Positions 48,451 to 58,412 of a DNA stretch of 64,000 nucleotides are shown in pieces. The translations under genes were made by a program, and so were the position numbers. The notes under the pieces were generated by a model. The model did not search any database and was not told the origin of the DNA. It worked only from the letters and a program-made list of their open reading frames with translations. Within the stretch, counting starts at the first letter, position 1. Each line of letters begins with the position of its first letter. The DNA comes from Aeromicrobium sp. Root236 (GTDB taxonomy: Bacteria > Actinomycetota > Actinomycetes > Propionibacteriales > Nocardioidaceae). Location of the stretch: positions 1,972,976 through 2,036,975 of the forward strand of contig NZ_LMIS01000001.1 of the NCBI RefSeq assembly GCF_001428805.1, written 5' to 3'.

Positions 48451-48681
48451 CTAGCCCGGCGGATCGGCCGTCTCGACCAGCTTGGCGACGACAGCTAGGA
48501 CCAGGGCGATCACGCAGCACAGCATCGTGACTGAGAACCCGATGACGAACGTCTCGTGCGCCGCACCGGCGGAGCCGAGGAAGCGCACCACGATGGCGGC
48601 GCCGGCGGACAGGCAGGTGCCCACGACGGCGAGGTCGAGGGTGGCTCTCACGAGCTCCCGCGAGGTGCGCGGCACGGGCAT
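48451..48681 (-). CDS. Small two-helix membrane protein
   Basis: A 76-residue protein with two membrane helices (about 15-37 and 44-68) separated by SAGAAHE. A minus-strand TACTGT (48693-48688) ends 6 nt before its ATG, which suggests a leaderless transcript. The open frame continues upstream but lies in the shadow of the DUF202 gene. No family recognised. Confidence 0.65.
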   Translation of the reverse strand: MPVPRTSRELVRATLDLAVVGTCLSAGAAIVVRFLGSAGAAHETFVIGFSVTMLCCVIALVLAVVAKLVETADPPG

Positions 48682-48701
48682 GCCCTCACAGTAGGGCCCG
48701 G

Positions 48702-49070
48702 TCAGCGCACGGCGACGACGATCACGCCGACGGCAACACCGACGATCAGGACACCGACGACCGACGCCAGCATCACGGGGCCGCCGAATCCCGGCAGCGG
48801 CTCGCCCGTGCGGATCGCCCGCTCGGTGGCCCGCCAACGGGTCCAGGACTGGGTGATCGCGAGCCCGGCCGCGGCCAGCAGGCAGAGCGACGCCGCCGTC
48901 TTGACCCAGGTGTCGAGGTCGAGTGCGGGCGTGTGCACGGCGACCGCACCGGCCAGCAGGGCGAGCGACGTGCGGATCCACGCGAGGAACGTACGTTCGT
49001 TGGCCAGCGTCAGGCGGGCATCGGGCTCCTCGCCCTCGGCGAAGACGTGCTTGGGGAAGCGGCCGGTCAT
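48702..49070 (-). CDS. DUF202 membrane protein
   Basis: A 122-residue protein with three membrane helices of the DUF202/YidH family ([26 protein letters not shown] is the family signature). Role unknown; family members are short inner-membrane proteins. Its ATG overlaps the trhO stop as ATGA, so the pair is co-translated. Confidence 0.82.
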   Translation of the reverse strand: MTGRFPKHVFAEGEEPDARLTLANERTFLAWIRTSLALLAGAVAVHTPALDLDTWVKTAASLCLLAAAGLAITQSWTRWRATERAIRTGEPLPGFGGPVMLASVVGVLIVGVAVGVIVVAVR

Positions 49071-49963
49071 GCGGTCACGGTCGCGTGCGCGGCGCACATC
49101 TGGTCGTCCTGCAGGCACCCGTCGCAGCGAACCATCTGGCGTACGCACGACACGTCGCCGCAGTCGGCCACGTGGTTGGTGGGCGTCTCGCAGGTGTCGC
49201 AGCTGCCGACGAGGGCGGTGTGGTCGGAGAAGTCCATCGTGATGCGGTCGTCGAAGACGTAGAGCGAGCCTTCCCAGAGGCCGTCGTCGCCGTAGGCCTC
49301 GCCGTACGTCGCGATGCCGCCGTCGAGCTGATAGACCTCCTGGAACCCGCGGTGCTTCATCAGCGGGGTGAGCACCTCGCAACGGATCCCACCGGTGCAG
49401 TAGGTGACGACCGGCTGGTCCTTGAGGTGGTCGTACGCCCCGCTGTCGAGCGCGGCGATGAACTCACGGGTCGTCTCGACCGGTGGCCGCACCGCGCCGG
49501 CGAAGTGACCGATCGCCGACTCGATCTGGTTGCGGCCGTCGAAGAAGACGACGTCCTTGGACTCGACGAGGGCGTGCAGCTCGGCCGGCGTGAGGTGCGT
49601 GCCGCCGTCGACGACACCGTGCTCGTCGACCTCGAGCTCGTCCGGCGCGCCGAACGTCACGAGCTCGTCGCGCACCCGGACACTGAGCCTCGGGAAGTCC
49701 GCGGTGGTCCCGTCCTCGCGGGCGCGGCCCTCGCTCCACTTGAAGTCGATGTCCTTGAACGGCGCGTAGGCACGGGTGCCGCGGACGTACTTCTTCAGCT
49801 GGACGACGTCACCGCCAAGGGTCGCGTTGATGCCGTCCTTGGTGATGATGATGCGGCCACGGATGCCGAGCGAGTCGCACAGCGTGTGCTGCCACAGCCG
49901 GATCGCCTCGGGGTCGGCCAGGGGGCTGAAGGCGTAGAACAGCAGGACTTTCGGGGTGGCCAC
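49067..49963 (-). CDS. trhO: tRNA uridine(34) hydroxylase TrhO (rhodanese family)
   Basis: A 298-residue TrhO/YceA-like protein. The N-terminal ferredoxin-like domain has LLFYAFSPL and [16 protein letters not shown]. The rhodanese domain has [16 protein letters not shown] and the catalytic loop YCTGGIRCE (Cys about residue 194). The Cys-rich C-terminus has CDTCETP and [11 protein letters not shown]. TrhO hydroxylates U34 of tRNAs without external cofactors other than prephenate. GTG is the start. The TAGAAT -10 is embedded in the end of the MFS gene upstream. Confidence 0.88.
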   Translation of the reverse strand: MATPKVLLFYAFSPLADPEAIRLWQHTLCDSLGIRGRIIITKDGINATLGGDVVQLKKYVRGTRAYAPFKDIDFKWSEGRAREDGTTADFPRLSVRVRDELVTFGAPDELEVDEHGVVDGGTHLTPAELHALVESKDVVFFDGRNQIESAIGHFAGAVRPPVETTREFIAALDSGAYDHLKDQPVVTYCTGGIRCEVLTPLMKHRGFQEVYQLDGGIATYGEAYGDDGLWEGSLYVFDDRITMDFSDHTALVGSCDTCETPTNHVADCGDVSCVRQMVRCDGCLQDDQMCAAHATVTA

Positions 49964-49970
49964 GGGCTCG

Positions 49971-49976
49971 ATTCTA
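49971..49976 (-). promoter_or_regulatory. -10 element TAGAAT of trhO, leaderless-type
   Basis: TAGAAT ends 7 nt before the trhO GTG. Its first three bases are the TAG stop codon of the upstream MFS gene. Confidence 0.5.
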
Positions 49977-51206
49977 GTGGGCCGGAACGGCGTCCGGCGT
50001 CAGACGAGGGACCCGCAGGCCCAGGCCACCGGCGAGCAGGCACGCGAGCGCGACGGCAACCATGAATGGCGTGAACACCGAGTCGGCTGACCACGTCGTC
50101 GCCGCCCAGCCGGCAAGCACCGTCGGCACCGCCATCGCGAGGTAGGCCAGGACGTAGAACGCCGACATGACCTCGCCGCGGTGCGCCGCCGGCACGACCT
50201 GTCCGAGGTGGCGCAGTGAGCTGCCGAACGCCAGGCCGAAGAAGAACCCGAGGATCGCGGCCGCGGCGACGATCTCCCAACGCCCACCCGCGTCGACGGC
50301 GGCGACGGTGATGAGGAGCGCCGCTGCGGTGCCGAAGTCGCCCGTGATGGCTGCGCGCTTCGCCGGGACGCGGACCGCGAGGAGCTGGCTGACGCCGGCG
50401 AAGGCCGCCATGACCGCCACCACGCCGCCGCCGAACACGAGGTTGTCGGTGCCGGCAGCGCGCGACGCGATGCCCGGGACGAGCGACAGGAACACGCCCA
50501 GCACCGACCAGGACGCCATGACGCCGAGAGCCGAGAAGCTGAAGTCGGCGGCGATCGACGCCGGCACCCGGGGGCGGGCGATGTGCAGCGCCACGGCCCG
50601 GCCGTCGCGGTGGGTCTCGCGCATGAGGATCACGGCGACGAGTCCGAGCGCGGTGAGGACGGCCAGCGCGGCGTACGGGGCGACCAGGGGCGACGGGCCG
50701 TACTGCGCGTCGACCGCCGTGCCGACCACCGCGATCGTGATGCCGATGTTGAAGGCGACGCCCGTACGCTTGCCGGTCGCCGCGCCCTCCGCGGGCCGCA
50801 GGTCGAGCAGGGCGGCCGACCCGGCGACGACGATCGCACCGACGGCGAAGCCGTGGAGCACACGCGCCACCAGGAGAGCCGCCACACCGCCCGCGGTCAT
50901 GAACACGACGAGGCCCGCGATCAGCGTGGCCACGGCCGTCAGGAGCACCCGGCGACGCCCGAACCGGTCGGAGATCGAGCCGACGACGAGGACGCTGACG
51001 AGGGCGGCGACGGCGTACGCCGAGAACACGACGGTCGTCGTGATCGGCGCGAAGTGCCACTCGTCGGCGTACAGACCGTAGAGCGGCGCCGGCGACGCCG
51101 AGATGCCGATCGCCAGGGCCATGAGCGCCAACAGCGCGGGATAGGCCCAGCGCTGCGTCTCACGCGTCTCGGTCGCTGCTGTGGCGGGGCTCGTGGCGAG
51201 GCTCAT
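49974..51206 (-). CDS. MFS transporter, 12-helix type, divergent from ArsR
   Basis: A 410-residue transporter with about 12 membrane helices and a motif-A-like block ([15 protein letters not shown]). The CAGGAG ribosome site precedes the ATG at 51206. It is divergent from an ArsR-family gene, with repeated operator-like elements between, so it is probably repressed by that regulator. The substrate may be a toxic ion or metabolite, but the sequence does not show which. Confidence 0.85.
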   Translation of the reverse strand: MSLATSPATAATETRETQRWAYPALLALMALAIGISASPAPLYGLYADEWHFAPITTTVVFSAYAVAALVSVLVVGSISDRFGRRRVLLTAVATLIAGLVVFMTAGGVAALLVARVLHGFAVGAIVVAGSAALLDLRPAEGAATGKRTGVAFNIGITIAVVGTAVDAQYGPSPLVAPYAALAVLTALGLVAVILMRETHRDGRAVALHIARPRVPASIAADFSFSALGVMASWSVLGVFLSLVPGIASRAAGTDNLVFGGGVVAVMAAFAGVSQLLAVRVPAKRAAITGDFGTAAALLITVAAVDAGGRWEIVAAAAILGFFFGLAFGSSLRHLGQVVPAAHRGEVMSAFYVLAYLAMAVPTVLAGWAATTWSADSVFTPFMVAVALACLLAGGLGLRVPRLTPDAVPAH

Positions 51207-51234
51207 GTCGACTCCTGGCGGTGGTGCTAAGTTG

Positions 51235-51284
51235 GATGCTGATCGAACTCAGTCACCGTAGCACGAGTTCGATGCTTGTCGAAC
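51235..51284. promoter_or_regulatory. Direct-repeat operator array for ArsR
   Basis: GATGCT-N2-TCGAAC occurs twice (51235-51248 and 51271-51284), 36 bp apart, and the ends of the block also form an inverted repeat (ATCGAACTC at 51242-51250, GAGTTCGAT at 51265-51273). It fills the gap between the divergent MFS and ArsR genes. Confidence 0.65.
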
Positions 51285-51299
51285 CTCTGAGGAGATGTG

Positions 51300-51623
51300 A
51301 TGCCGGACACGACGCAGGACGAGCTCGTCGCCGTCGCCGAGGTCGGCTCGGTGCAGGACGTCCTCCAGGCCATCGCAGACCCGGTGCGGCTCGAGATGGT
51401 GCGCCGGCTCGCCGCCTCGGCCAGCCTGATGCAGCCGTGCAACGCCTTGTACGACGACATCGGCAAGTCGACCGCCAGCCACCACTTCAAGGTGCTGCGC
51501 GAGAGCGGCCTGACCGAGCGCCTGATCGTCGACGGGCAAGCCCACCAACGGCTGCGGCTGGACGAGGTCGGCGAGCGCTACCCCGGCCTGCTCGACACCG
51601 TCATCAAGGCCCTCGACGACTGA
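51300..51623 (+). CDS. ArsR-family winged-helix regulator
   Basis: A 107-residue ArsR-type regulator: LQAIADPVRLEMVRRLAAS opens the fold, followed by YDDIGKSTASHHFKVLRESGL (HTH) and the RLIVDGQAHQRLRL wing. No Cys-Cys metal site like ArsR/SmtB is visible apart from one Cys in the MQPCNALYD loop. ATG 51300 has a GAGGAG ribosome site. It likely represses the divergent MFS gene. Confidence 0.9.
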   Translation: MPDTTQDELVAVAEVGSVQDVLQAIADPVRLEMVRRLAASASLMQPCNALYDDIGKSTASHHFKVLRESGLTERLIVDGQAHQRLRLDEVGERYPGLLDTVIKALDD

Positions 51624-51671
51624 ACGCACCAGTCCATGGCCGTTCGGGCCCAGGGGGAGTTAGATGTGGCC

Positions 51672-52019
51672 ATGGATCCCTTCAACGTGCACACCCAGGC
51701 AGCCGAGCTCCTCGAGACCGCGCGGAGCAGCAGTGCCGGACGAGCGGCGTACATGCCAGTGGGAGGCCCCGGCACCGAGATGACGCAGACGATCATCGCG
51801 TTGGCGAGCGGCTTCCAGCTCGACGAGCACGAGAACCCCGGTGAGGCGACGGTCCTAGTGCTGTCCGGGCAGGTCGAGCTCGGCTCGGGCGACTCGGTGT
51901 GGTCGGGGTCCGAGGGCGATCTGCTCGAGGTGCCCGATGCCAGGCATCACCTGCTGGCCACGAGCGACGCGACGGTGCTGCTCACCTCGGTGAAGCGCCG
52001 GTCCGGTCTCACCGCGTGA
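51672..52019 (+). CDS. Cupin-domain protein
   Basis: A 115-residue protein with a single cupin barrel: FQLDEHENPGEATVLVLSGQVEL (motif 1) and GDLLEVPDARHHLLATSDATVLL (motif 2). Some metal ligands are kept (His, Glu), but the usual HxH pair is incomplete, so metal binding is uncertain. The ATG follows TTAGAT by 6 nt. It overlaps the amidase start as GTGA, making a coupled pair. Confidence 0.75.
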   Translation: MDPFNVHTQAAELLETARSSSAGRAAYMPVGGPGTEMTQTIIALASGFQLDEHENPGEATVLVLSGQVELGSGDSVWSGSEGDLLEVPDARHHLLATSDATVLLTSVKRRSGLTA

Positions 52020-53428
52020 CCGAGCTCCACGAGCTCGACGCCACGGCGCAGGCTGCCGCGCTGCGGTCTCGCGAGGTGTCCTCGGTCGAGCTCGTGCAGC
52101 ACCACCTCGACCGCATCGACGCACATGCGTCGGACCTGGGTGCGTTCGTCACGGTCACGGCGGAGCAGGCGCTCGTACGTGCTGCCGAGGCCGACTCGCA
52201 GATCGCTGCCGGCGATGCCCGCCCGTTCGCCGGCGTGCCGACGGCGTTCAAGGACCTGACGTTCACGAAGGGCATCCCGACGTCGATGGGCTCCGCGGCG
52301 ATGCGCGACTTCGTGCCGGGCGTCAACGCGTACGTCGTGGACCTCGTCGAGGCGGCCGGGTTCATCAGTCTCGGCAAGACCAACACGCCGGAGTTCGGCC
52401 TCTCGTCCTACACCGACAACGACGTCATCGGTCCGGCCCGTACGCCGTGGGACCCCACGCGCAACGCGGGCGGGTCGAGCGGCGGGGCGGCGGCCGCGGT
52501 GGCAGCGGGACTCGTGCCGGTGGCCCAGGGCAGCGACGGTGGCGGGTCGATCCGCATACCGGCCAGCGCGTGCGGGATCTTCGGCTTCAAGCCCAGTCGC
52601 GGCCGGGTCAGTGCGGGACCGGTCGGCTCGGACTGGAGCGGGCTCGCCGGCGACGGCCCGTTGACGCGGACGGTGCGCGACGCCGCCGCACTGCTCGACG
52701 CGATGGCGCACCCGGAGCCCGGCGACGTACGCCCACTGCCTGAGCCCGCCGTCCCGTACGCCGAGTGGGCCCGCCGACCGCCCCGGCGCATGCGCATCGC
52801 CCGGTGGTCGCGGACGCACCTGGAGGGCATCAGGCCGAGCGCGGATGCCGTCGATGCGTGGGAGTCGGCGAGCCGGCTGCTGGAGTCGCTGGGCCACGAG
52901 GTCGTCGACATCGACAACCCGTTCCCGGCCGAGCTCGAGCCGCAGTTCAACGTCATCTGGTCGAGCGGCATCGCGTCGGCGGCGATCCCGCCCGAGGCCG
53001 AGGCGGTGCTGCGGCCCAACACCCGCTACTGGCGCGACCGCGGGCGTGCCTCGACGGCGATCGAGCTGACCCGGGCCCTGCAGTTCCTCGAGCTGACGAC
53101 GCGCCAGGTCGTCACGGACCTTCAGGCGTACGACGCCTTCCTGACGCCGACCCTGGCGCTGCCGCCGCAGCCGGTCGAGTGGTTCAACGAGTCGGGCGAT
53201 CCGGCCGAGGACCACCATCGCGAGCTGCTGTTCACGCCCTACACCGCCCTCTACAACATGAGCGGCCAGCCCGCGGCGAGCCTGCCGCTGCACTGGACCG
53301 CCGACGGGCTGCCGATGGGCGTCATGCTCGCGGGGCTGGCGGGTCAGGACGGACCGTTGTTCAGCCTCTGCGCGCAGGTCGAGGCCGCCGCGCCGTGGCA
53401 CGACCGGCGCCCGCCGGGCTTCGCCTAG
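52016..53428 (+). CDS. Amidase of the amidase-signature family
   Basis: A 470-residue amidase signature enzyme. The catalytic lysine is in TAFKDLTF (about residue 80), and the signature region [20 protein letters not shown] (about 155) and [20 protein letters not shown] hold the cis-Ser and nucleophile Ser. It is not likely to be GatA, as no gatB or gatC is nearby and length is shorter. The start is GTG overlapping the cupin stop. It converges on a metalloprotease gene with shared CTAG stops. Confidence 0.86.
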   Translation: MTELHELDATAQAAALRSREVSSVELVQHHLDRIDAHASDLGAFVTVTAEQALVRAAEADSQIAAGDARPFAGVPTAFKDLTFTKGIPTSMGSAAMRDFVPGVNAYVVDLVEAAGFISLGKTNTPEFGLSSYTDNDVIGPARTPWDPTRNAGGSSGGAAAAVAAGLVPVAQGSDGGGSIRIPASACGIFGFKPSRGRVSAGPVGSDWSGLAGDGPLTRTVRDAAALLDAMAHPEPGDVRPLPEPAVPYAEWARRPPRRMRIARWSRTHLEGIRPSADAVDAWESASRLLESLGHEVVDIDNPFPAELEPQFNVIWSSGIASAAIPPEAEAVLRPNTRYWRDRGRASTAIELTRALQFLELTTRQVVTDLQAYDAFLTPTLALPPQPVEWFNESGDPAEDHHRELLFTPYTALYNMSGQPAASLPLHWTADGLPMGVMLAGLAGQDGPLFSLCAQVEAAAPWHDRRPPGFA

Positions 53429-55410
53429 CGGGTGACGACCGCGGTCGTGGCGGACGTACGCGACTCCGGTACGTACTCCGGTCGGGAGGCCGTGACCTTG
53501 ACCGTGATGCGCTGGCCGACGCGGAGCTTGCTGACCAGGTAGGTCGACGTGGTCGCGGCGGCGATCGGCGACCCGTTGGCGTACCAGCGATAGGTCCACG
53601 ATGTCGGCGTCGGTGTCCACGTGCCGTGGTACGCCCGCAGGGTGCGGCCGACCTTCGCCGTACCGCCGATCGTGGGGCGCGCGGTGCTGAACGTGCCCGG
53701 CGCGATGAGCGCACCGGTGGAGGTCTGTGACACGTTCCCGACGCCGGGGATGTTGCCGGTCACGGTCAGCGTGAGGGTCTGCCCGCTGGTCGTCGGAACG
53801 TAGGTGCTGCCCGTGGCGCCGGCGATGGGCACGCCGCCGAGGTTCCACTGGAAGGTGGGCGTGACACCTGCGGGCCAGGTACCGCCCTGAGCCGTGACCG
53901 TGCGACCCACGGTCGCCGTGCCGACGAAGCTCGGCCGCGAGAAGGTGACGGCGACCGACGCGGCGCTGGACGTCACCGTGCCGACCGTGATCTTGAGGAG
54001 CGAGCTCGGTTCGAACGTGTCGCCAGCCTTGAAGCCACCGCTGGCCCGGCCCGCGGCAGGGTGCGTCATGAGGTAGGTGGCGTCTGGCTTGCCGCCAACC
54101 GTCTCCTGCCGTTCGATCACGACACCAGCGGGATACGTCGGGAGGCCGGCCACAGACCCCGAGCTGTAGAACGCGCCGGCATCGCGAAGCGTGTGCGAGC
54201 GCAGGTCGACCGAGTACGTCGTGCCAGTGACCGGGTCGGTGACCAGAAGGCCACGCATCCCGCTCGCCGATGATCTCGGCAGCAGCGAGTACGACGTGGT
54301 CTGCAGCTGCGTGCCGGCCGGCGGGAGGACCTCGGTCACCTCGGTCGGGTCCGTGAGCCCCAGCTGGGTGCGATAGAGGGTGCCCAGGGCTGGTGGCTGG
54401 AAGATGACGGTGTTGCTGGACACGACTATCCCCATCGGGCTGTACAGGTCGTAGTACTCGCAGGACGTCAACGAGCAGGTGTCGAGATTGGCGTGCTGCA
54501 GGCCGAAGTTGTGCCCGAGCTCGTGGGCCCCGACCTGCTTGAACGTCGCGTCGAAGGTCATCACGCTCTGTCCACCGCTCGCGAGGGAGTCACCGACTTC
54601 GGCCATGCCGACGGGCCCGGCGTCGCCGCACTCGTCACCGATCAGCACGATCAGGTGGTTGCCGGGCTGGGAGAAGCTCACCCCGTCGAACAGGAGCGCA
54701 GCCTGGTTCCAGAGCGCCTCCGGAGTCTTGATCCCGCACCCCTGGCCTGTCGGGATGTCAGCATCCGAGTCGAACGGCTCGATGTCGCCTTCGCGCGTGA
54801 ACGAGGTGATCGCGCCGCTGGACTCGGTCGTCCAGTAGGCCAGCATGTCGTCGACCCGGGCGCCGATGGCTTCGTCCGTGCCATTGACCGATCCCTGGTC
54901 GGTCAGCTTCGCGACGTACGCGTGATGCGCCTGCGGCGTCGGGGCCGCGGCCGCCGCCGGCACAGTGACCGTGGCCTCGGCGACGGGCAGGGCTGCCTCG
55001 TCAGCCGTCCCCAGGGCGACGCTTCCCGCCGCCGTGTCCTCGTCGACCGTGCGCCCGGCTGCCGGCATGAGTCCCTTGGCCTTGAGCGCCTTGGCCGCAC
55101 GGCCCGTGATCGCCAGCTCGCCGCGGAATCGACCGTTGGCCGGGAGGTCAGAGGTCAGCGTGACCGCGACGAACGTGCCGGCGTCGACCTGCACGGCGTA
55201 CGCGGTCGACGACGTCGGGCCGGCACCGAACCGGTCGATCTCTGTCGCGACGAGCCTGCCCTCGACCGCCACCGTCGCGTGGTCGGCATAGCGCGGGTCG
55301 ACGTAGTGCCGGCCGCGCGGAGCTGTCGGTGCCGCGGTGGCTGAGCCGGGCGCGACCAGGGTCGCCGCGGCGAAGGACACCACGACGACGAGCGCCAGAC
55401 GCGTACGCAT
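53425..55410 (-). CDS. Secreted zinc metalloprotease with Ig-like repeats
   Basis: A 661-residue secreted protease. A Sec signal peptide ends in TAA (about residues 1-27), a propeptide-like region follows, then the metzincin zinc site HELGHNFGLQHAN (HExxHxxGxxH, about residue 295). The C-terminus has two tandem Ig-like repeats of the type GxxKVGRTLxA...W (about 495-660), which usually attach proteins to surfaces or bind polysaccharide. Cys residues around CSLTSCEYY follow the active site. TACGCT at 55423-55418 may be a -10 for a leaderless transcript. Confidence 0.87.
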   Translation of the reverse strand: MRTRLALVVVVSFAAATLVAPGSATAAPTAPRGRHYVDPRYADHATVAVEGRLVATEIDRFGAGPTSSTAYAVQVDAGTFVAVTLTSDLPANGRFRGELAITGRAAKALKAKGLMPAAGRTVDEDTAAGSVALGTADEAALPVAEATVTVPAAAAAPTPQAHHAYVAKLTDQGSVNGTDEAIGARVDDMLAYWTTESSGAITSFTREGDIEPFDSDADIPTGQGCGIKTPEALWNQAALLFDGVSFSQPGNHLIVLIGDECGDAGPVGMAEVGDSLASGGQSVMTFDATFKQVGAHELGHNFGLQHANLDTCSLTSCEYYDLYSPMGIVVSSNTVIFQPPALGTLYRTQLGLTDPTEVTEVLPPAGTQLQTTSYSLLPRSSASGMRGLLVTDPVTGTTYSVDLRSHTLRDAGAFYSSGSVAGLPTYPAGVVIERQETVGGKPDATYLMTHPAAGRASGGFKAGDTFEPSSLLKITVGTVTSSAASVAVTFSRPSFVGTATVGRTVTAQGGTWPAGVTPTFQWNLGGVPIAGATGSTYVPTTSGQTLTLTVTGNIPGVGNVSQTSTGALIAPGTFSTARPTIGGTAKVGRTLRAYHGTWTPTPTSWTYRWYANGSPIAAATTSTYLVSKLRVGQRITVKVTASRPEYVPESRTSATTAVVTR

Positions 55411-55462
55411 GACGGTCAGCGTACGGTCGAAACAGGCTGTACCGGAGCAGATTCGAGACGGG

Positions 55463-56230
55463 TCAGCTGCGCGCGGTCATGACGATCGGGTCGCCGTCGG
55501 TGATGGCGATCGTGTGCTCGACGTGCGCTCCGCGGGAGCCGTCGGCACTGCGGATCGTCCAGCCGTCCTCGTCCATGACGATCTCGTCGGTGGTGTGCAG
55601 GAACCACGGCTCGATCGCGATCACGAGCCCCGGCTTGAGCGGGAATCCGCGACCCGCGCGGCCGTCGTTGGCCACGTGCGGGTCACCGTGCATCGTCCGG
55701 CCGACCCCGTGGCCGCCGAACTGCGTGTTGATCTTGAGTCCGTGCGAACGCCCGACCTCGCCGATGGCCGCCGAGATGTCGCCGACCTTGTTGCCGGCAC
55801 GTGCGACCGTGATCGCGGCGTCGAGGGCCTCCTGCGCGTGGGCGATGAGGCGTACGTCCTCCTCGCGCGGCGTGCCGACGACGACGCTGACTGCCGAGTC
55901 GCAGACCCAGCCGTCGACCGAGGCGGCGAAGTCGAGGCTCACGAGGTCGCCGTCGCGGAGCTTGTAGGGGTGCGGCAGGCCGTGCAGCACGGCGTCGTTG
56001 ACCGACGTACAGAGCACCTTGCCGAACGGCATCGCGCCGAACGACGGGTGGTAGTCGATGTAGCACGACTCGGCACCGCGGTCGCGGATCATCTGGTGCG
56101 CCAGGGCATCGAGGTCCAGCAGGTCGACACCGACGTCGGCGGCCTCCGAGACCGCGGTCAGGACGGAGGCGACGAAACTCCCGGCCGGGCGCATCTCGTC
56201 GATCTGGGTGGGCGTGAGGAGCTCGATCAT
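55463..56230 (-). CDS. map: Type I methionine aminopeptidase
   Basis: A 255-residue MetAP, removing the initiator Met from nascent proteins. Metal ligands are spread over DFAASVDGWVCDSA (two Asp), HGVGRTMHGDP (His) and the C-terminal VIAIEPWF and AHVEHTIAITDGDP (Glu residues); the substrate His is in PHPYKLRDGDLVSLD. ATG 56230 overlaps the upstream gene's stop as ATGA. The frame is open further upstream but belongs to the overlapping membrane gene. Confidence 0.92.
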   Translation of the reverse strand: MIELLTPTQIDEMRPAGSFVASVLTAVSEAADVGVDLLDLDALAHQMIRDRGAESCYIDYHPSFGAMPFGKVLCTSVNDAVLHGLPHPYKLRDGDLVSLDFAASVDGWVCDSAVSVVVGTPREEDVRLIAHAQEALDAAITVARAGNKVGDISAAIGEVGRSHGLKINTQFGGHGVGRTMHGDPHVANDGRAGRGFPLKPGLVIAIEPWFLHTTDEIVMDEDGWTIRSADGSRGAHVEHTIAITDGDPIVMTARS

Positions 56231-56607
56231 CGGGGGCCTTCTGAGTGGATCGGGGTGGGACGGGAGCCGACGAGGGCGAGGGCGAGGCCCACGACGCCCG
56301 CGGCAGCGGTGACGGAGTTGCCGAAGATCTGGCCCGACGGCGCGCTGAACGCCGAGGACGCCGCAAGGGCGCCGCCCAGCAGCGCGGCCGCGACGGCGGC
56401 GTGCTCCCGCGCTGGGTGCTCGCGGCGGACGCTCCACGACTGGTAGACGATGCCGGCGCAGACGACGGCGGCGACGATCACGGCGACCCGGCCGGCACTC
56501 GCGGCGCCCTTGCTCAGGTCGTCCCCGGCGACGAGGTCGACGACGTACGCCACGAGCACGACCGCTGCCGCGATCGTGGCTGCGCCAAGGGCGCGACTGC
56601 TGGTCAT
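56227..56607 (-). CDS. Small membrane protein upstream of map
   Basis: A 126-residue protein with four hydrophobic helices (about 9-27, 38-56, 66-88, 95-113), a short charged loop VRREHPAREH and a soluble tail. A GAGG site precedes the ATG at 56607. It is translationally coupled to map. No family recognised; a membrane role near the ribosome is only a guess. Confidence 0.65.
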   Translation of the reverse strand: MTSSRALGAATIAAAVVLVAYVVDLVAGDDLSKGAASAGRVAVIVAAVVCAGIVYQSWSVRREHPAREHAAVAAALLGGALAASSAFSAPSGQIFGNSVTAAAGVVGLALALVGSRPTPIHSEGPR

Positions 56608-56736
56608 ACGTGCCGCCTCAGGTGTCGTCTCATCGGCGCCAAGCGTACGCCGGAGGCCCCGGCCGACCATTCGGTGGAGCCGATCGGAGCCGATCGGGCG
56701 ATGCGCCGGGAAGGCGGGCTCGACGAGGCTGGAGCC

Positions 56737-57654
56737 ATGAGCATCATCCAGATTCGCGGACTCCGCATGACGTACGGCACCAAAGTCGCCGTCGACGGTC
56801 TCGACCTCGACGTCGGGGAGGGCGAGATCCTCGGCATCCTCGGCCCGAACGGCGCCGGCAAGACGACGACGGTGGAGTGCATCGCCGGCCTGCGGCGGCC
56901 CGACGAGGGCAGCGTGCAGGTCGCCGGCCTCGATCCGTACGTCGACCGCGCCGCGATCACACCCCTGATGGGGGTGCAGCTGCAGCAGGCCGGGCTGCAG
57001 GGCAAGCTGACGGTGCGCGAGGCGCTCGAGCTGTATGCCTCGTTCTACGACACCCCTCGCGACGGGCTCGAGCTCGCCGACCGGCTGGGGCTGAGCGAGT
57101 CGATCGACACTCGGTACGCCAAGCTGTCGGGCGGCCAGCAGCAGCGCCTCGCGATCGCCCTGGCACTGATCGGCCGACCGCGGATCGCTCTGCTCGACGA
57201 GCTGAGCACCGGCCTCGATCCCCGGTCGCGGCGCGACGTGTGGGGTCTGGTCGAGGAGGCGCGCGAGGGCGGCGCGACCGTGATCCTGGTGACGCACCTG
57301 ATGGAGGAGGCGCATCGCCTGTGCGACCGGCTCGCCCTCGTCGATCACGGCCGGATCACGGCCATCGACACCCCAGAAGGCCTGGTCGCCCGCTCGGCGG
57401 CACCCACGATCATGGCGTTCACACCGTCGCAGCCGGTCGACACCAGTGCGCTGTGGAACCTGACCGGGGTGACCGACGTACGACGGCACGGCGAACGCAT
57501 CGAGCTCGCGGGCGACGACGACTCGGTGACGGCTGCGCTCGGCTGGCTGGCGCGCCACGACGTACGAGCCGGCCGCCTGCGCGTCACGGAGTCGACCCTC
57601 GACGACGCCTACCTCGACCTCACCGGAGATCCCGTCCTGACGGAGGAGAACTGA
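56737..57654 (+). CDS. ABC transporter ATP-binding protein
   Basis: A 305-residue ATPase: Walker A GPNGAGKTTT (about residue 38), Q-loop near MGVQLQQAGL, signature LSGGQQQRLAIALAL (about 131), Walker B IALLDELSTGLDP, and H-loop VTHLMEEA. Length and the C-terminal tail are typical of drug or lantibiotic-type exporters. It starts an operon with the permease, histidine kinase and response regulator. The chosen ATG is the first after the divergent promoter zone; the frame upstream lies in the shadow of the divergent gene. Confidence 0.9.
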   Translation: MSIIQIRGLRMTYGTKVAVDGLDLDVGEGEILGILGPNGAGKTTTVECIAGLRRPDEGSVQVAGLDPYVDRAAITPLMGVQLQQAGLQGKLTVREALELYASFYDTPRDGLELADRLGLSESIDTRYAKLSGGQQQRLAIALALIGRPRIALLDELSTGLDPRSRRDVWGLVEEAREGGATVILVTHLMEEAHRLCDRLALVDHGRITAIDTPEGLVARSAAPTIMAFTPSQPVDTSALWNLTGVTDVRRHGERIELAGDDDSVTAALGWLARHDVRAGRLRVTESTLDDAYLDLTGDPVLTEEN

Positions 57655-57655
57655 C

Positions 57656-58399
57656 ATGTCCAGTCCCGCACGCACGATCCTGCGTACCGAGTCGAAGCTG
57701 TTCCTGCGCGAGCCCGGCGCGATGTTCTGGATCATGGCGTTCCCGACGCTGCTCGTGGTGATCCTCGGCAGCATCCCGTCGTTCCGCGACACCTCGAAGG
57801 ACCTCGACGGCGCCCGCGTCATCGACCTCTACGTCCCGATCTCGATCCTGCTCTCGGCGATCATGGCGTCGATCCAGTCGATGCCCGGAGTGATGGCCGG
57901 GTATCGCGAGCAGCGCGTCCTCCGCCGGGTCGCCACGACCCCGGCGCGGCCCATCGACCTGCTCGCCGCCCAGTACGCCCTGCACGGCGCGGCCGTCGTG
58001 GTCTCCGCGATCCTCGTGCTGCTGGTCGGTCGCATCGCGTTCGACGTGAAGTCGCCGGGATCCGCCGGGGCGTACGTCCTGGTGCTGGCGCTGGCACTCG
58101 CCGCATGCCTCGCGATCGGCGGGGTCATCGGCGGCGTCGCGCCGACCGCGCGCATCTCGACCGCGATCGGCACCCTCGTGTTCTTCCCGATGATGTTCAC
58201 GGCAGGGCTCTGGGCACCGGTGCAGACCATGCCGCACGGGCTGCGTACCGTCGTCGAGCTGACCCCGGGTGGGGCGGCGGCCCGCGGCCTGGACCAGGCC
58301 GCGCTCGGTCACTGGCCGTCGGCGCACTTCATCCTCGTGCTCGTGGTGTGGGCTCTCGTCGCGGCTGGGGCGGCCGCGCGATACTTCAGGTGGGAGTGA
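57656..58399 (+). CDS. ABC-2 type transporter permease
   Basis: A 247-residue permease with about six membrane helices; the PTLLVVILGSIPSF start, a long loop, and the RISTAIGTLVFFPMMFTAGLW block are typical of ABC-2 permeases. It partners the ATPase that ends 1 bp earlier. The exporter is likely tied to the downstream two-component system, as is common in Gram-positive ABC-TCS modules. Confidence 0.88.
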   Translation: MSSPARTILRTESKLFLREPGAMFWIMAFPTLLVVILGSIPSFRDTSKDLDGARVIDLYVPISILLSAIMASIQSMPGVMAGYREQRVLRRVATTPARPIDLLAAQYALHGAAVVVSAILVLLVGRIAFDVKSPGSAGAYVLVLALALAACLAIGGVIGGVAPTARISTAIGTLVFFPMMFTAGLWAPVQTMPHGLRTVVELTPGGAAARGLDQAALGHWPSAHFILVLVVWALVAAGAAARYFRWE

Positions 58400-58412
58400 G
58401 GGACGGGGTGTG

